Positions 8,950 through 17,403 of a stretch of 48,767 bases of DNA are shown here, one piece after another; position 1 is the stretch's first letter; every line of letters starts with the position of its first letter. The DNA is from Bradyrhizobium sp. BRP22. GTDB lineage: Bacteria; Pseudomonadota; Alphaproteobacteria; Rhizobiales; Xanthobacteraceae. The notes beneath the pieces are model-generated. The model had not been told where the DNA came from, did not search any database, and worked only from the letters and a program-made list of their open reading frames with translations. A program made the translations under genes and the position numbers. The stretch is taken from assembly GCF_020194175.1 (NCBI RefSeq), contig NZ_JADYVX010000050.1, positions 1 to 48,767 of the forward strand, read 5' to 3'.

Positions 8950-9150
8950 ATGAGGTCCATAGCGTTCGCCGACTTCCTCATCGGTCTGGGAATTCTGTTC
9001 GTGCTGGAAGGCCTGATGTTCGCGGCAAGCCCGACCTGGATGCGGCGCGCGATGAAAAGCGCGCTGGCGACCCCGGACAACGTCTTGCGCGTGGTCGGGA
9101 TCGCGTCGGCAGTGGGGGGCCTGATCCTGATCTGGCTGGTGAGGCGGTAA
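8950..9150 (+). CDS. DUF2065 small membrane protein (YjeT-like)
   Basis: A 66-residue protein with two hydrophobic helices separated by a short basic loop: FADFLIGLGILFVLEGLMFAA, then VLRVVGIASAVGGLILIWLV. This is the DUF2065 pattern. The same family sits next to hflC in Escherichia coli (yjeT), which supports both the call and a link to HflKC/FtsH function. A GGGAGG at 8935-8940 provides the ribosome-binding site. No function has been assigned to the family that I can state. Confidence 0.8.
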   Translation: MRSIAFADFLIGLGILFVLEGLMFAASPTWMRRAMKSALATPDNVLRVVGIASAVGGLILIWLVRR

Positions 9151-9345
9151 GCAGCATTGCGCTCTGACGCCTGACGAGCCCGGCCGGGACGCAGGAAACG
9201 ACAGTTCGGAACTTGTTGGTCCAACGCAATCGTGAGCCGTAAGGCGTCGGTTTTTCGCCGAAATGGTTGTCTCAAATGCTTGCGCGGCCACCCCCTTCGG
9301 GCGCAGTGTGAGCGCAATATTTGCCTTTCCTGGAGAGAAGCTGAC

Positions 9346-10851
9346 ATGACCGGTGCCAGATCCGCCCTGAGCCGTCGCCTGCGCCTGATTGGAGCCGCGA
9401 TCGCGATCGGCGCCGCCGGCGTGCTTGCGTCACCGCCTGCGGCCCTCGCGCGAGGGCCCGAAGGCATCGCCGATATCGCCGAGAAGGTGATCGATGCGGT
9501 CGTGAATATTTCGACCTCGCAGACGGTCGAGGCCAAGGGCGGCGGCGCCATGCCGCAACTGCCGCCGGGCTCGCCGTTCGAGGAGTTCTTCGACGACTTC
9601 TTCAAGAACCGCCGTGGCCCCGGCGGCGGCAAGGGTGGGGAAAAGAACGGCGAGTTTCAACCGCGCAAGACCAACTCGCTCGGCTCCGGCTTCATCGTCG
9701 ACACCGCCGGCATCGTCGTGACCAACAACCACGTCATTGCCGATGCCGACGAGATCAACGTCATCCTGAACGACGGCACCAAGGTCAAGGCGGAGCTGGT
9801 CGGCGTCGACAAGAAGACCGATCTTGCCGTCCTGAAGTTCAAGCCGCCGAAGCCGCTGACCGCAGTGAAGTTCGGCGATTCCGACAAGCTCAGGCTTGGC
9901 GAGTGGGTGATCGCGATCGGCAACCCCTTCAGCCTCGGCGGCTCGGTGACCGCCGGCATCGTGTCGGCGCGCAACCGCGACATCAGCCAGGGTCCCTATG
10001 ACAGCTACATCCAGACCGACGCCGCCATCAACCGCGGTAATTCCGGCGGACCGTTGTTCAACCTCGAAGGCGAAGTGATCGGCGTCAACACGCTGATCAT
10101 CTCGCCGACCGGCGGCTCGATCGGCCTCGGCTTTGCTGTGCCGTCGAAGACGGTTGCCGCCGTCGTCGATCAGCTCCAGAAATACGGCGAGCTGCGCCGC
10201 GGCTGGCTCGGCGTGCGAATCCAGCAGGTCACCGACGAGATCGCCGACAGCCTCAACATCAAGCCGGCGCGTGGCGCGCTGGTTGCGGGCGTTGACGACA
10301 AGGGGCCGGCGAAGCCCGCCGGCATCGAGCCCGGCGATGTCGTCGTCAAATTCGACGGCAAGGACGTCAAGGATCCCAAGGATCTCTCGCGCGTCGTCGC
10401 CGACACCGCGGTCGGCAAGGAAGTCGACGTCGTGGTCATACGCAAGGGCAATGAGGAGACCAAGCGCGTCACGCTCGGCCGGCTCGAGGACACCGAAAAG
10501 GTGCAGCAGGCTAACGCCAAGACCAAGGACGAGCCCGCGGAGAAGCCGGTGACGCAAAAGGCGCTCGGGCTTGATCTTGCGGCGCTGAACAAGGATCTCC
10601 GCACCAAGTACAAGATCAAGGAGAGCGTGAAGGGCGTCATTATCACCGGCGTCGACGGCGCGTCCGACGCTGCCGAAAAGCGCCTGTCGGCCGGCGACGT
10701 CATCGTCGAAGTGGCGCAGGAAGCGGTCGCCAGCGCCGCCGACATCAAGAAGCGCGTCGATCAGCTCAAGAAGGACGGCAAGAAGTCGGTCCTCCTGCTC
10801 GTCTCCAACGGTGACGGCGAACTGCGCTTCGTGGCGCTGAGCGTGCAGTAG
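9346..10851 (+). CDS. degP: Periplasmic Do-type serine protease (DegP/DegQ family)
   Basis: Envelope quality-control protease/chaperone. The start chosen is the ATG at 9346 with GGAGAG just upstream, because it begins a clean signal peptide (basic N-terminus, hydrophobic core, ALA cleavage near residue 35). A frame-compatible start at 9232 would bury this signal. From 9346 the protein has 501 residues with catalytic His129 (NNHVI), Asp159 (KKTDLAVL) and Ser233 (GNSGGPL). Two PDZ domains follow, at about residues 285-370 and 410-500. It follows hflKC and DUF2065, forming a proteolysis cluster. Confidence 0.93.
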   Translation: MTGARSALSRRLRLIGAAIAIGAAGVLASPPAALARGPEGIADIAEKVIDAVVNISTSQTVEAKGGGAMPQLPPGSPFEEFFDDFFKNRRGPGGGKGGEKNGEFQPRKTNSLGSGFIVDTAGIVVTNNHVIADADEINVILNDGTKVKAELVGVDKKTDLAVLKFKPPKPLTAVKFGDSDKLRLGEWVIAIGNPFSLGGSVTAGIVSARNRDISQGPYDSYIQTDAAINRGNSGGPLFNLEGEVIGVNTLIISPTGGSIGLGFAVPSKTVAAVVDQLQKYGELRRGWLGVRIQQVTDEIADSLNIKPARGALVAGVDDKGPAKPAGIEPGDVVVKFDGKDVKDPKDLSRVVADTAVGKEVDVVVIRKGNEETKRVTLGRLEDTEKVQQANAKTKDEPAEKPVTQKALGLDLAALNKDLRTKYKIKESVKGVIITGVDGASDAAEKRLSAGDVIVEVAQEAVASAADIKKRVDQLKKDGKKSVLLLVSNGDGELRFVALSVQ

Positions 10852-10875
10852 CACTGCACGCCGCATACGTTTGGC

Positions 10876-10971
10876 CGTCATGCTCCGCGAAGGCGGAGCA
10901 TCCAGTAATCACCGGCGTGAATTATTGGCCGCGCTGGAATATTGGATCACCCGCCTTCGCGAGTGATGACG
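10876..10971. repeat. Palindromic intergenic repeat, family A
   Basis: The element opens CCGTCATGCTCCGCGAAGGC and closes with GAGTGATGACG, with internal ATCCAGTAATCAC and TGGAATATTGGATCA half-sites. Relatives occur at 16005, 37547, 37784 and 42864. It fills the gap between the convergent protease and serB genes and could fold as a shared 3' structure. Confidence 0.75.
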
Positions 10972-10980
10972 AGCGAGGCG

Positions 10981-11871
10981 TTACACCACGAATTCATCCC
11001 GCCGATAGCCCTGTGCGTAGAGCAGTGCGGTGAGATCGCCATAGTCGATCCGCGCCGCCGCGGCGGCTGCGACCGCGGGCTTGGCGTGATAGGCGACGCC
11101 GAGGCCGGCGGCCTCGATCATGCCGAGGTCGTTGGCGCCGTCGCCGACCACCAGCGTGTCGATGGCATCGAGGTCGAAGGCCTCGCGCAGCTCGAGCAGC
11201 GTGGCGAGCTTGGTGGCGCGGCCGAGGATCGGCTCCTTCACCTCGCCCACAAGCTTGCCATCGCGTGCGATCAGCTCGTTGGCGCGATTCTCCTGGAAGC
11301 CGATCTTGGCCGCCACCTGATTGGTGAACAGCGTGAAGCCGCCCGAGATCAGGCAGGTCCAGGCGCCGTTCGCTCGCATCGTCATCACCAGTTCGCGGCT
11401 GCCCGGCGTCGGGGTGATGCGTTTTTCCAGGACTTCGTCGACCACGCTGAGCGGCAGGTCCTTCAACAGCGCGACGCGCTCGCGCAGCGCCGGCTCGAAG
11501 GCGATCTCGCCGCGCATGGCGCGTTCGGTGATCTTTGAGACGTGTTCCTTCAACCCGGCGAAATCGGCGAGCTCGTCGACGCATTCCTGGCCGATCATGG
11601 TGGAATCCATGTCGGCGAGAAAAAGTTTCTTGCGCCTGAAGGCGCGAGGCTGCACGACAATGTCGATCGGCAGGTCGCCGCGCGCCTGTTGCAGGCGGGT
11701 TTCGATCGCCTTGATATCCTCGCTGCCGTCAAAGGGGATGTCGACGGCGACCTCGTTGAATAGCCACTCCGCCGCGCCGGGCGAGGGCAGGACGGCCAGC
11801 GCGCCGTCGACGATGGTGGAGTCGAGCGCGGGATTGGCGGGATTGCAGATGAGGGTGGCGACAAGCGACAT
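10981..11871 (-). CDS. serB: Phosphoserine phosphatase
   Basis: Last step of serine biosynthesis, dephosphorylating phosphoserine. From the ATG at 11871 the protein has 296 residues. The HAD motif I DxDST is at residues 87-91 (LADMDSTMIG), motif II is ISGGFT, and motif III/IV is VVGDGANDLGMIEAAGLGVAYHAKP. About 80 residues precede the HAD core, as in proteobacterial SerB. A longer frame reaching 11988 only adds antisense of miaA. The start codon overlaps that of divergent miaA (CATG at 11869-11872), so each promoter must lie inside the other gene. Confidence 0.93.
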   Translation of the reverse strand: MSLVATLICNPANPALDSTIVDGALAVLPSPGAAEWLFNEVAVDIPFDGSEDIKAIETRLQQARGDLPIDIVVQPRAFRRKKLFLADMDSTMIGQECVDELADFAGLKEHVSKITERAMRGEIAFEPALRERVALLKDLPLSVVDEVLEKRITPTPGSRELVMTMRANGAWTCLISGGFTLFTNQVAAKIGFQENRANELIARDGKLVGEVKEPILGRATKLATLLELREAFDLDAIDTLVVGDGANDLGMIEAAGLGVAYHAKPAVAAAAAARIDYGDLTALLYAQGYRRDEFVV

Positions 11872-12871
11872 GGCGGCGACTTCCCAAGCCGGGACAAGAG
11901 CGGTGCTTATCGCAGGGCCGACCGCCAGCGGCAAGTCGGCGCTGGCGCTCGATCTTGCGCAGAAAGCCCGCGGTGTCGTGATCAACACCGACTCGATGCA
12001 GGTCTACCGCGACCTCCGCATCATCACGGCGCGGCCGACACCGGAGGAGGAGGCGCTGGTCCCGCACCGGCTCTACGGCCATGTCGATGCGAGCGTGAAT
12101 TTCTCTGCCGGTGCCTGGATCGCGGATGCCGCGAAGGTGCTTTCCGAGGCGCGCGCCGAGGGCCGCCTGCCGATCTTCATCGGCGGTTCGGGCCTGTATT
12201 TCAAGGCGCTCACGCGTGGGCTGTCGGCGGTGCCGCCGATCCCTGCCGAGATTCGCGATAATGTCCGCGCGCGGCTGGAGCGCGACGGCGTCGAGGCGCT
12301 GCATGCGGAACTCGCTCGCCGCGACCCCGCCTATGCCGAGCGCCTGAAGCCGCGCGACCGCACCCGGATCGCACGCGCGCTCGAAGTGGTCGAGGCAACG
12401 GGCCGCTCGCTGACCGATTGGCACCGCGAGGGCCTGCCGCCGCTATTGCCATCGGGCGAATTCTCCGCCCTGTTCCTCGCGCCCGCGCGTGACAAGCTCT
12501 ATGCGCGGATCGATGCCCGGTTCGAGGCGATGCTGAACGCCGGCGCGCTGGAAGAGGTCGCGCGGCTTGCGGCGCGCGATCTCGATCCCTTGCTGCCGGC
12601 GATGAAGGCCCACGGCGTGCCGGCCCTGATCCGGCACCTGAAGGGCGAGTTCAGCCGCGAGGAAGCGTCCGAGATCGGCCGTGCCGATACCCGCCATTAT
12701 GCAAAACGGCAATTCACCTGGTTTCGCCACCAATTGCCGGAATTCGAATGGGTGGCGCCGGAAGCCGCGCGGGGGTGGCTGGATGCCGTCATTCCGGGGC
12801 GCGAAGCGAACCCGGAATCTCGAGATTCCGGGTCTGGTCCTTCGGACCATCCCGGAATGACGTCGTCGTAA
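11870..12871 (+). CDS. miaA: tRNA dimethylallyltransferase
   Basis: Adds a dimethylallyl group to A37 of tRNAs reading UNN codons. From the ATG at 11870 there are 333 residues. The P-loop GPTASGKS is at residues 16-23, followed by NTDSMQVYRDL, IFIGGSGLYFKAL, RDRTRIARALEV and the RHYAKRQFTWFRHQ block. The normal protein ends soon after EWVAPE. Here the frame runs on through a palindromic repeat at 12787-12862 and ends at 12871, adding about 25 low-complexity residues. The frame can be read upstream to 11321, but that part is the antisense of serB. Confidence 0.92.
   Translation: MAATSQAGTRAVLIAGPTASGKSALALDLAQKARGVVINTDSMQVYRDLRIITARPTPEEEALVPHRLYGHVDASVNFSAGAWIADAAKVLSEARAEGRLPIFIGGSGLYFKALTRGLSAVPPIPAEIRDNVRARLERDGVEALHAELARRDPAYAERLKPRDRTRIARALEVVEATGRSLTDWHREGLPPLLPSGEFSALFLAPARDKLYARIDARFEAMLNAGALEEVARLAARDLDPLLPAMKAHGVPALIRHLKGEFSREEASEIGRADTRHYAKRQFTWFRHQLPEFEWVAPEAARGWLDAVIPGREANPESRDSGSGPSDHPGMTSS
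12787..12862. repeat. Palindromic repeat, family B, inside the 3' end of miaA
   Basis: The outer inverted repeat CGTCATTCCGGG (12787-12798) / CCCGGAATGACG (12851-12862) is perfect over 12 bp. Inside are a perfect 22-nt palindrome centred on CTCGAG (12811-12832) and a TGGTCC-TTC-GGACCA hairpin (12835-12849). A related copy occurs at 37659-37764. It lies within the annotated miaA frame. Confidence 0.85.
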
Positions 12872-12975
12872 GCTCCATCCGAGCTACGGGCGCTTCTGCC
12901 ATGCGCGCAAAAATACTCGCCGAACGCCAGGAACCCCGTTACAGTACGAAAAGTCGCGCTGAACGCGTCCCTGCC

Positions 12976-13003
12976 TTGACATTCGGGCATTGGCCGGTAT
13001 GGT
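12976..13003 (+). promoter_or_regulatory. Sigma-70-type promoter for ilvB leader
   Basis: TTGACA (12976-12981), a 16-nt spacer, then TATGGT (12998-13003). It predicts a transcript start near 13010, about 25 nt before the Ile/Val leader peptide start. Confidence 0.55.
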
Positions 13004-13034
13004 CGCGCAACCTTTGGGAAGCCTGAGCCGCTCT

Positions 13035-13097
13035 ATGCGTAACATTATTACCAAACTCATCGTCGTCGTACCCAGGCACACCGCCGGGGATGGCTAG
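13035..13097 (+). CDS. ilvB leader peptide (Ile/Val-rich attenuator peptide)
   Basis: A 20-codon frame reads MRNIITKLIVVVPRHTAGDG. Seven of its codons are branched-chain: ATT ATT, CTC, ATC, GTC GTC GTA within 13044-13070. It lies between a promoter (12976-13003) and a terminator (13128-13148), just upstream of ilvB. This is the expected architecture for ribosome-mediated attenuation by Ile/Val/Leu aminoacyl-tRNA supply. The peptide itself probably has no function beyond its translation. Confidence 0.8.
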   Translation: MRNIITKLIVVVPRHTAGDG

Positions 13098-13148
13098 CGG
13101 CCATCTGACAGACAGGCGGTGTGCATGGGGCCTCTCGGGCCCTTTTTT
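13076..13148 (+). terminator. ilvB transcription attenuator
   Basis: GCACACCGCC (13076-13085, inside the leader ORF) is a perfect complement of GGCGGTGTGC (13115-13124). Immediately after comes the terminator GGGCC-TCTCG-GGCCC (13128-13142) followed by six T. GGCCAT at 13099-13104 can instead pair, with a bulge, with ATGGGGCC (13125-13132), which would break the terminator. A ribosome stalled on the Ile/Val codons would cover 13076-13085 and favour that antiterminator. The switch model is inference; the stems and T-run are read directly. Confidence 0.7.
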
Positions 13149-13202
13149 ATTTCCCAAATCAAAGACTTAACGCCGCGCCAAACAGCGCATCCGGAGCCAG
13201 CC

Positions 13203-14978
13203 ATGAAAGACAAGAGCCACGATCCGAACCAGATGACGGGAGCCGCGATGATCGTCCGCGCGCTGATCGATCACGGCGTGCAGCACCTTTTCGGCTATCC
13301 CGGTGGCGCCGTGCTACCGATCTATGACGAGATTTTCCAGCAGAGCGAGGTCGAGCACATCCTGGTGCGCCACGAGCAGGGCGCCGGCCATGCGGCCGAG
13401 GGCTATGCGCGCTCGACCGGCAAGCCCGGCGTGGTGCTGGTGACCTCCGGTCCCGGCGCCACCAACATGGTGACGGCGCTCACCGACGCGCTGATGGATT
13501 CGATTCCCTTGGTCTGCATCACCGGCCAGGTGCCGACGCATCTGATCGGCAACGACGCGTTCCAGGAATGCGACACCGTGGGCATCACGCGCCCCTGCAC
13601 CAAGCACAACTGGCTGGTGCGCAACGTCAACGACCTCGCGAAAGTCCTGCATGAGGCGTTCTATGTCGCGACCTCCGGCCGTCCGGGCCCGGTCGTGGTC
13701 GACGTGCCGAAGGACGTGCAGTTCGCGGTCGGTACCTATCATCCGCCGCGCAAGTCGGATGTGCACATCTCCTACGCGCCGCGCGTGAAGGGCGATGCGA
13801 GCCAGATCCGGAAAGCCGTGGCGCTGCTCGCCTCCGCCAAGCGTCCCGTGATCTACAGCGGCGGCGGCGTCATCAATTCCGGCCCCGAGGCTTCGAAGCT
13901 GCTGCGGGATCTTGTCGAGTTCACCGGCTTCCCGATCACCTCGACCTTGATGGGCCTCGGCGCCTATCCGGCCTCCGGCAAGAACTGGCTCGGCATGCTC
14001 GGCATGCACGGCACCTACGAAGCCAACATGACCATGCATGATTGCGACGTCATGCTGTGCGTCGGCGCGCGCTTCGACGACCGCATCACGGGCCGCACCG
14101 ACGCGTTCTCGCCGGGCTCGAAGAAGATCCACATCGACATCGACCCGTCCTCGATCAACAAGAACATCCGCGTCGACGTGCCGATCATCGGCGATTGCGC
14201 CAACGTGCTCGGCGACCTCTTGCAGGTGTTCAAGGCCGAAGCAAAGCGCCCGGACATCAAGGCGTGGTGGCAGCAGATCGCACAATGGCGCGCGCGCAAC
14301 TCGCTGTCCTACCGCAAGAACAACGACATCATCCTGCCGCAATACGCGATCCAGCGCCTGTTCGACCTGACGCGCGGCAAGGACACCTACATCACCACCG
14401 AAGTCGGCCAGCACCAGATGTGGGCCGCGCAGTTCTACGGCTTCGAGGAGCCGCACCGCTGGATGACCTCCGGCGGTCTCGGCACCATGGGCTATGGGCT
14501 GCCGGCCGCGGTCGGCGTCCAGGTGGCCCATCCCGACAGCCTCGTCATCGACATCGCCGGGGACGCCTCGGTGCAGATGACGATCCAGGAGATGTCGACC
14601 GCGGTTCAGTACGAACTGCCGATCAAGATCTTCATCCTCAACAACCAGTACATGGGCATGGTGCGGCAGTGGCAGCAGCTCCTGCACGGAAACCGCCTGT
14701 CGCATTCCTATACCGAGGCGCTGCCGGATTTCGTCAAGCTCGCCGAGGCCTATGGCTGCGTTGGCCTGCAGGTGCTGAAGCCGGCCGATCTCGACGGCGC
14801 GATCAAGGAGATGATCGCGATCAAGCGCCCGGTGCTGTTCGACTGCCGCGTCGCGGCGCTCGAAAACTGCTTCCCGATGATCCCCTCCGGCAAGGCGCAC
14901 AACGAAATGCTGCTGCCGGAGGAGGCGACCGACGACGCGACCGCGACCGCCTTCGCCGGCGGCAAGGCGCTGGTGTGA
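13203..14978 (+). CDS. ilvB: Acetolactate synthase large (catalytic) subunit
   Basis: Condenses pyruvate with pyruvate or 2-oxobutanoate, the first common step to Val/Leu and Ile. From the ATG at 13203 (GGAG 7 nt upstream) it has 591 residues. The TPP-enzyme N-domain carries the catalytic Glu58 (LVRHEQGAGHAAEGYAR), followed by the central FAD-binding region and a C-terminal TPP motif with GDASVQMTIQEM and NNQYMGMVRQWQ. The regulatory subunit ilvH lies two genes downstream. Expression is probably set by the leader attenuator at 13035-13148. Confidence 0.96.
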   Translation: MKDKSHDPNQMTGAAMIVRALIDHGVQHLFGYPGGAVLPIYDEIFQQSEVEHILVRHEQGAGHAAEGYARSTGKPGVVLVTSGPGATNMVTALTDALMDSIPLVCITGQVPTHLIGNDAFQECDTVGITRPCTKHNWLVRNVNDLAKVLHEAFYVATSGRPGPVVVDVPKDVQFAVGTYHPPRKSDVHISYAPRVKGDASQIRKAVALLASAKRPVIYSGGGVINSGPEASKLLRDLVEFTGFPITSTLMGLGAYPASGKNWLGMLGMHGTYEANMTMHDCDVMLCVGARFDDRITGRTDAFSPGSKKIHIDIDPSSINKNIRVDVPIIGDCANVLGDLLQVFKAEAKRPDIKAWWQQIAQWRARNSLSYRKNNDIILPQYAIQRLFDLTRGKDTYITTEVGQHQMWAAQFYGFEEPHRWMTSGGLGTMGYGLPAAVGVQVAHPDSLVIDIAGDASVQMTIQEMSTAVQYELPIKIFILNNQYMGMVRQWQQLLHGNRLSHSYTEALPDFVKLAEAYGCVGLQVLKPADLDGAIKEMIAIKRPVLFDCRVAALENCFPMIPSGKAHNEMLLPEEATDDATATAFAGGKALV

Positions 14979-14987
14979 GATGGACTG

Positions 14988-15977
14988 ATGTTCGACCTGG
15001 GACAGCTCGAGCGCGCACAGGCGATCGTCGGCACTGCGGTGCCGCCGACGCCCGTGCATGCCTGGCCGCTGCTTGGCGAGCGGCTGGGCACGAGCGTTCT
15101 GGTCAAGCATGAGAACCACACGCCGACCGGCGCCTTCAAGGTGCGCGGCGGGCTCGTCTATCTCGATCACTTAAGGCGCGGGCAGCCCGATACGCCCGGG
15201 ATCATCTCGGCGACGCGCGGCAATCACGGCCAGAGCCTCGCCTTCGCCGCGCGCCGTCATGGCTTGCCGGCGACGATCTACGTGCCGCATGGCAATTCGG
15301 TCGAGAAGAACCGCGCCATGCGCGCCTTCGGCGCCGAGCTGGTCGAGCACGGCCAGGATTTTCAGGCCGCGCGCGAGGAGGCGGTGCGGCGCGCCGAGAG
15401 CGCGGGCCTGCACATGGTGCCGTCGTTCCATCCCGACCTGGTGCTGGGCGTTGCGACCTACGCGCTCGAACTGTTCAAGACGGCTCCCGATCTCGATGTT
15501 CTCTACGTGCCGATCGGGCAGGGCTCGGGCATCTGCGGCTGCATCCGTGTTCGCGATCTCCTCGGCCTGAAGACCGAGATTGTCGGCGTGCAGTCGACGG
15601 AGGCGCCGTCCTATGCGCTGTCGTTCGCGGCCGGCGCTCTCGTCACCACCGAGACCGCCAACACCCGCGCCGACGGCATGGCGACCCGCATCCCCGATGC
15701 CGCCGCGCTCGCCATGATCCGCAAGGGCGCGTCCCGCATCGTGCAGGTGACCGACGACGAGGTCGGCGCCGCCATCGGCCACTACTGGACCGATACGCAC
15801 AACCTCGCCGAAGGCGCCGGCGCCGCCGCGCTCGCCGCCGCGCTGCAGGAGCGGGACAGGCTGCGAGGCAAGCGCGTCGGCCTAGTCCTGAGCGGCGGCA
15901 ATATCGATTTCGACCTGTTCAGCCAGTGGGTCGGGACGAACGCCGCGCCTCACGCCGATGAAACGGTGATGCCGTGA
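14988..15977 (+). CDS. Threonine dehydratase-like PLP enzyme (fold type II)
   Basis: A 329-residue PLP-dependent lyase placed 10 nt after ilvB. The PLP lysine is K51 in HTPTGAFKVRGG. It also has the substrate loop SATRGNHGQSLA, and GQGSGICGCIR replacing the usual Gly-rich phosphate loop. There is no C-terminal ACT regulatory domain, so it resembles catabolic-type threonine/serine dehydratases. Position between ilvB and ilvH suggests it supplies 2-oxobutanoate for isoleucine, but a serine, hydroxyaspartate or other amino acid dehydratase role cannot be excluded. Confidence 0.8.
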   Translation: MFDLGQLERAQAIVGTAVPPTPVHAWPLLGERLGTSVLVKHENHTPTGAFKVRGGLVYLDHLRRGQPDTPGIISATRGNHGQSLAFAARRHGLPATIYVPHGNSVEKNRAMRAFGAELVEHGQDFQAAREEAVRRAESAGLHMVPSFHPDLVLGVATYALELFKTAPDLDVLYVPIGQGSGICGCIRVRDLLGLKTEIVGVQSTEAPSYALSFAAGALVTTETANTRADGMATRIPDAAALAMIRKGASRIVQVTDDEVGAAIGHYWTDTHNLAEGAGAAALAAALQERDRLRGKRVGLVLSGGNIDFDLFSQWVGTNAAPHADETVMP

Positions 15978-16004
15978 TGAGGCAAACGCGAACCGAGAAC
16001 TCCA

Positions 16005-16104
16005 CCGTCATCGTCCGGCTGGACCGGACGATCCAGTACACTGCGGCTCCCGTGCTGTTCTCAGGCGGCAGTGATACTGGATGCCCGCTTTCGCGGGGAT
16101 GACG
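16005..16104. repeat. Palindromic intergenic repeat, family A (truncated form)
   Basis: It opens ACCGTCATCGTCCGGCTGGA, continues with CGGACGATCCAGTA, and ends with ATACTGGATGCCCGC and GGGATGACG. It occupies the 150-nt gap between the dehydratase and ilvH, so it lies within the presumed operon. Confidence 0.75.
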
Positions 16105-16127
16105 AGCAATGACCATGGGGACTTAAG

Positions 16128-16670
16128 ATGAACCAGCCCGCATCCGCCTATTTCCTCGAAGAGCGCCACGATCCGAGCGAGTCGCACACGCTCTCGGTGC
16201 TCGTGCAGAACGAGCCGGGCGTGCTCGCGCGCGTGATCGGGCTGTTCTCCGGCCGCGGCTATAACATCGAAAGTCTCACTGTCTCCGAGACCGAAAGCCA
16301 GAAACATCTCTCGCGCATCACCATCGTCACCACGGGCACGCCGATGGTGATCGAGCAGATCAAGCATCAGCTCGACCGCATGATCCCGGTCTACCGCGTC
16401 GTCGACATGACGCTGACCGGCCGCTCGATCGAGCGCGAGCTCGCAATGGTGAAGGTGCGCGGCACCGGCGACCATCGCGTCGAGGCGCTGCGGCTGGCGG
16501 ATGCCTTCCGGGCTCGGGTCATCGATGCCACTACCGAGAGCTTTGTGTTCGAGATCACCGGCAATACCGCCAAGATCAATCAGTTCATCGACCTGATGCG
16601 TCCGCTCGGCCTGGTCGAGGTGTCACGCACGGGCGTTGCCGCGATCGGGCGCGGGCCGGAAGGGATGTGA
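16128..16670 (+). CDS. ilvH: Acetolactate synthase small (regulatory) subunit
   Basis: A 180-residue regulatory subunit that binds valine and activates IlvB. The ACT domain is at about residues 20-95, with LSVLVQNEPGVLARVIGLFSGRGYNIESLTV strongly diagnostic in two successive halves. The C-terminal half has LAMVKVRG and TGNTAKINQFIDLMRPLGLVEVSRTG. Length and motif order match IlvH/IlvN of alphaproteobacteria. Confidence 0.96.
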   Translation: MNQPASAYFLEERHDPSESHTLSVLVQNEPGVLARVIGLFSGRGYNIESLTVSETESQKHLSRITIVTTGTPMVIEQIKHQLDRMIPVYRVVDMTLTGRSIERELAMVKVRGTGDHRVEALRLADAFRARVIDATTESFVFEITGNTAKINQFIDLMRPLGLVEVSRTGVAAIGRGPEGM

Positions 16671-16673
16671 ACC

Positions 16674-17363
16674 ATGTTGGCGCGCGACTGGTATTACACG
16701 CAAAGGCGGCGGGTCGGCATCGACACCGCGGTCGCCTCGATCTATGGCCGTCATGACGACAACGATCTCCGTGCCCGCCAGACGCTCAAGATGCTCGGCG
16801 TCAAGCCGGGCTGGCGCGTCGCCGATATCGGCTGCGGCAACGGTGTGCTGGCCTGCGAAGCGGCGCTGATGGGGGCCGATGTCGATGCGATCGACATCTC
16901 GCCGGCGATGCTGACGCTCGCCAACATCTATGCGCGCGACCGCAAGGCGCGCATCCGCACCCAGCCGGCCGGCCTTCTCAGCTTCGCCTATCAGCCGGAT
17001 TCCTATGACCTGATCGTCAGCGAATTCACGCTGCATCATCTGCCGGACTTCTGGAAAGCGGTGGCGCTGTCGCGGATCTTCAATGCGCTGAAGCCGGGCT
17101 CTGAGTTCTATCTCCGCGACATCGTGTTCGTCAGCATGCCCGACGGCCTCGAGCGCGACGTCGAGGGCTGGGCCGATTTTTCCATCAAGAACCACGATTT
17201 CGAGCGCGAGGGCGTGGTGACGCATATGCGCGACGAATATTCGACCTTCGGCTGGGTCATGGAACGCATGCTGACCGAAGTCGGCTTCACGCTGGTCTCC
17301 GCCGACTACCACGCCCCGCTGCACGGCACCTACCTCCTGCGCAAGCCAGAGAAGACGAGTTAG
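16674..17363 (+). CDS. Class I SAM-dependent methyltransferase
   Basis: A 229-residue protein starting 3 nt after ilvH. The SAM-binding motif VADIGCGNGVLACEAALMGADVD is around residues 48-70, followed by IDISPAML and the post-motif FTLHHLPDFWKAVALSRI, where LHHL is typical of small-molecule methyltransferases. Its substrate cannot be inferred from sequence. Tight spacing suggests co-transcription with ilvH. Confidence 0.8.
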   Translation: MLARDWYYTQRRRVGIDTAVASIYGRHDDNDLRARQTLKMLGVKPGWRVADIGCGNGVLACEAALMGADVDAIDISPAMLTLANIYARDRKARIRTQPAGLLSFAYQPDSYDLIVSEFTLHHLPDFWKAVALSRIFNALKPGSEFYLRDIVFVSMPDGLERDVEGWADFSIKNHDFEREGVVTHMRDEYSTFGWVMERMLTEVGFTLVSADYHAPLHGTYLLRKPEKTS

Positions 17364-17403
17364 GCCGCGATGAGATCGCATCGAGCTGCATCGACGGTGA
17401 AGC

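Noticed and set aside
13314..15170. 618-codon antisense frame over ilvB and the dehydratase
   Set aside because: It spans two real genes on the other strand and has the compositional signature of an antisense shadow.
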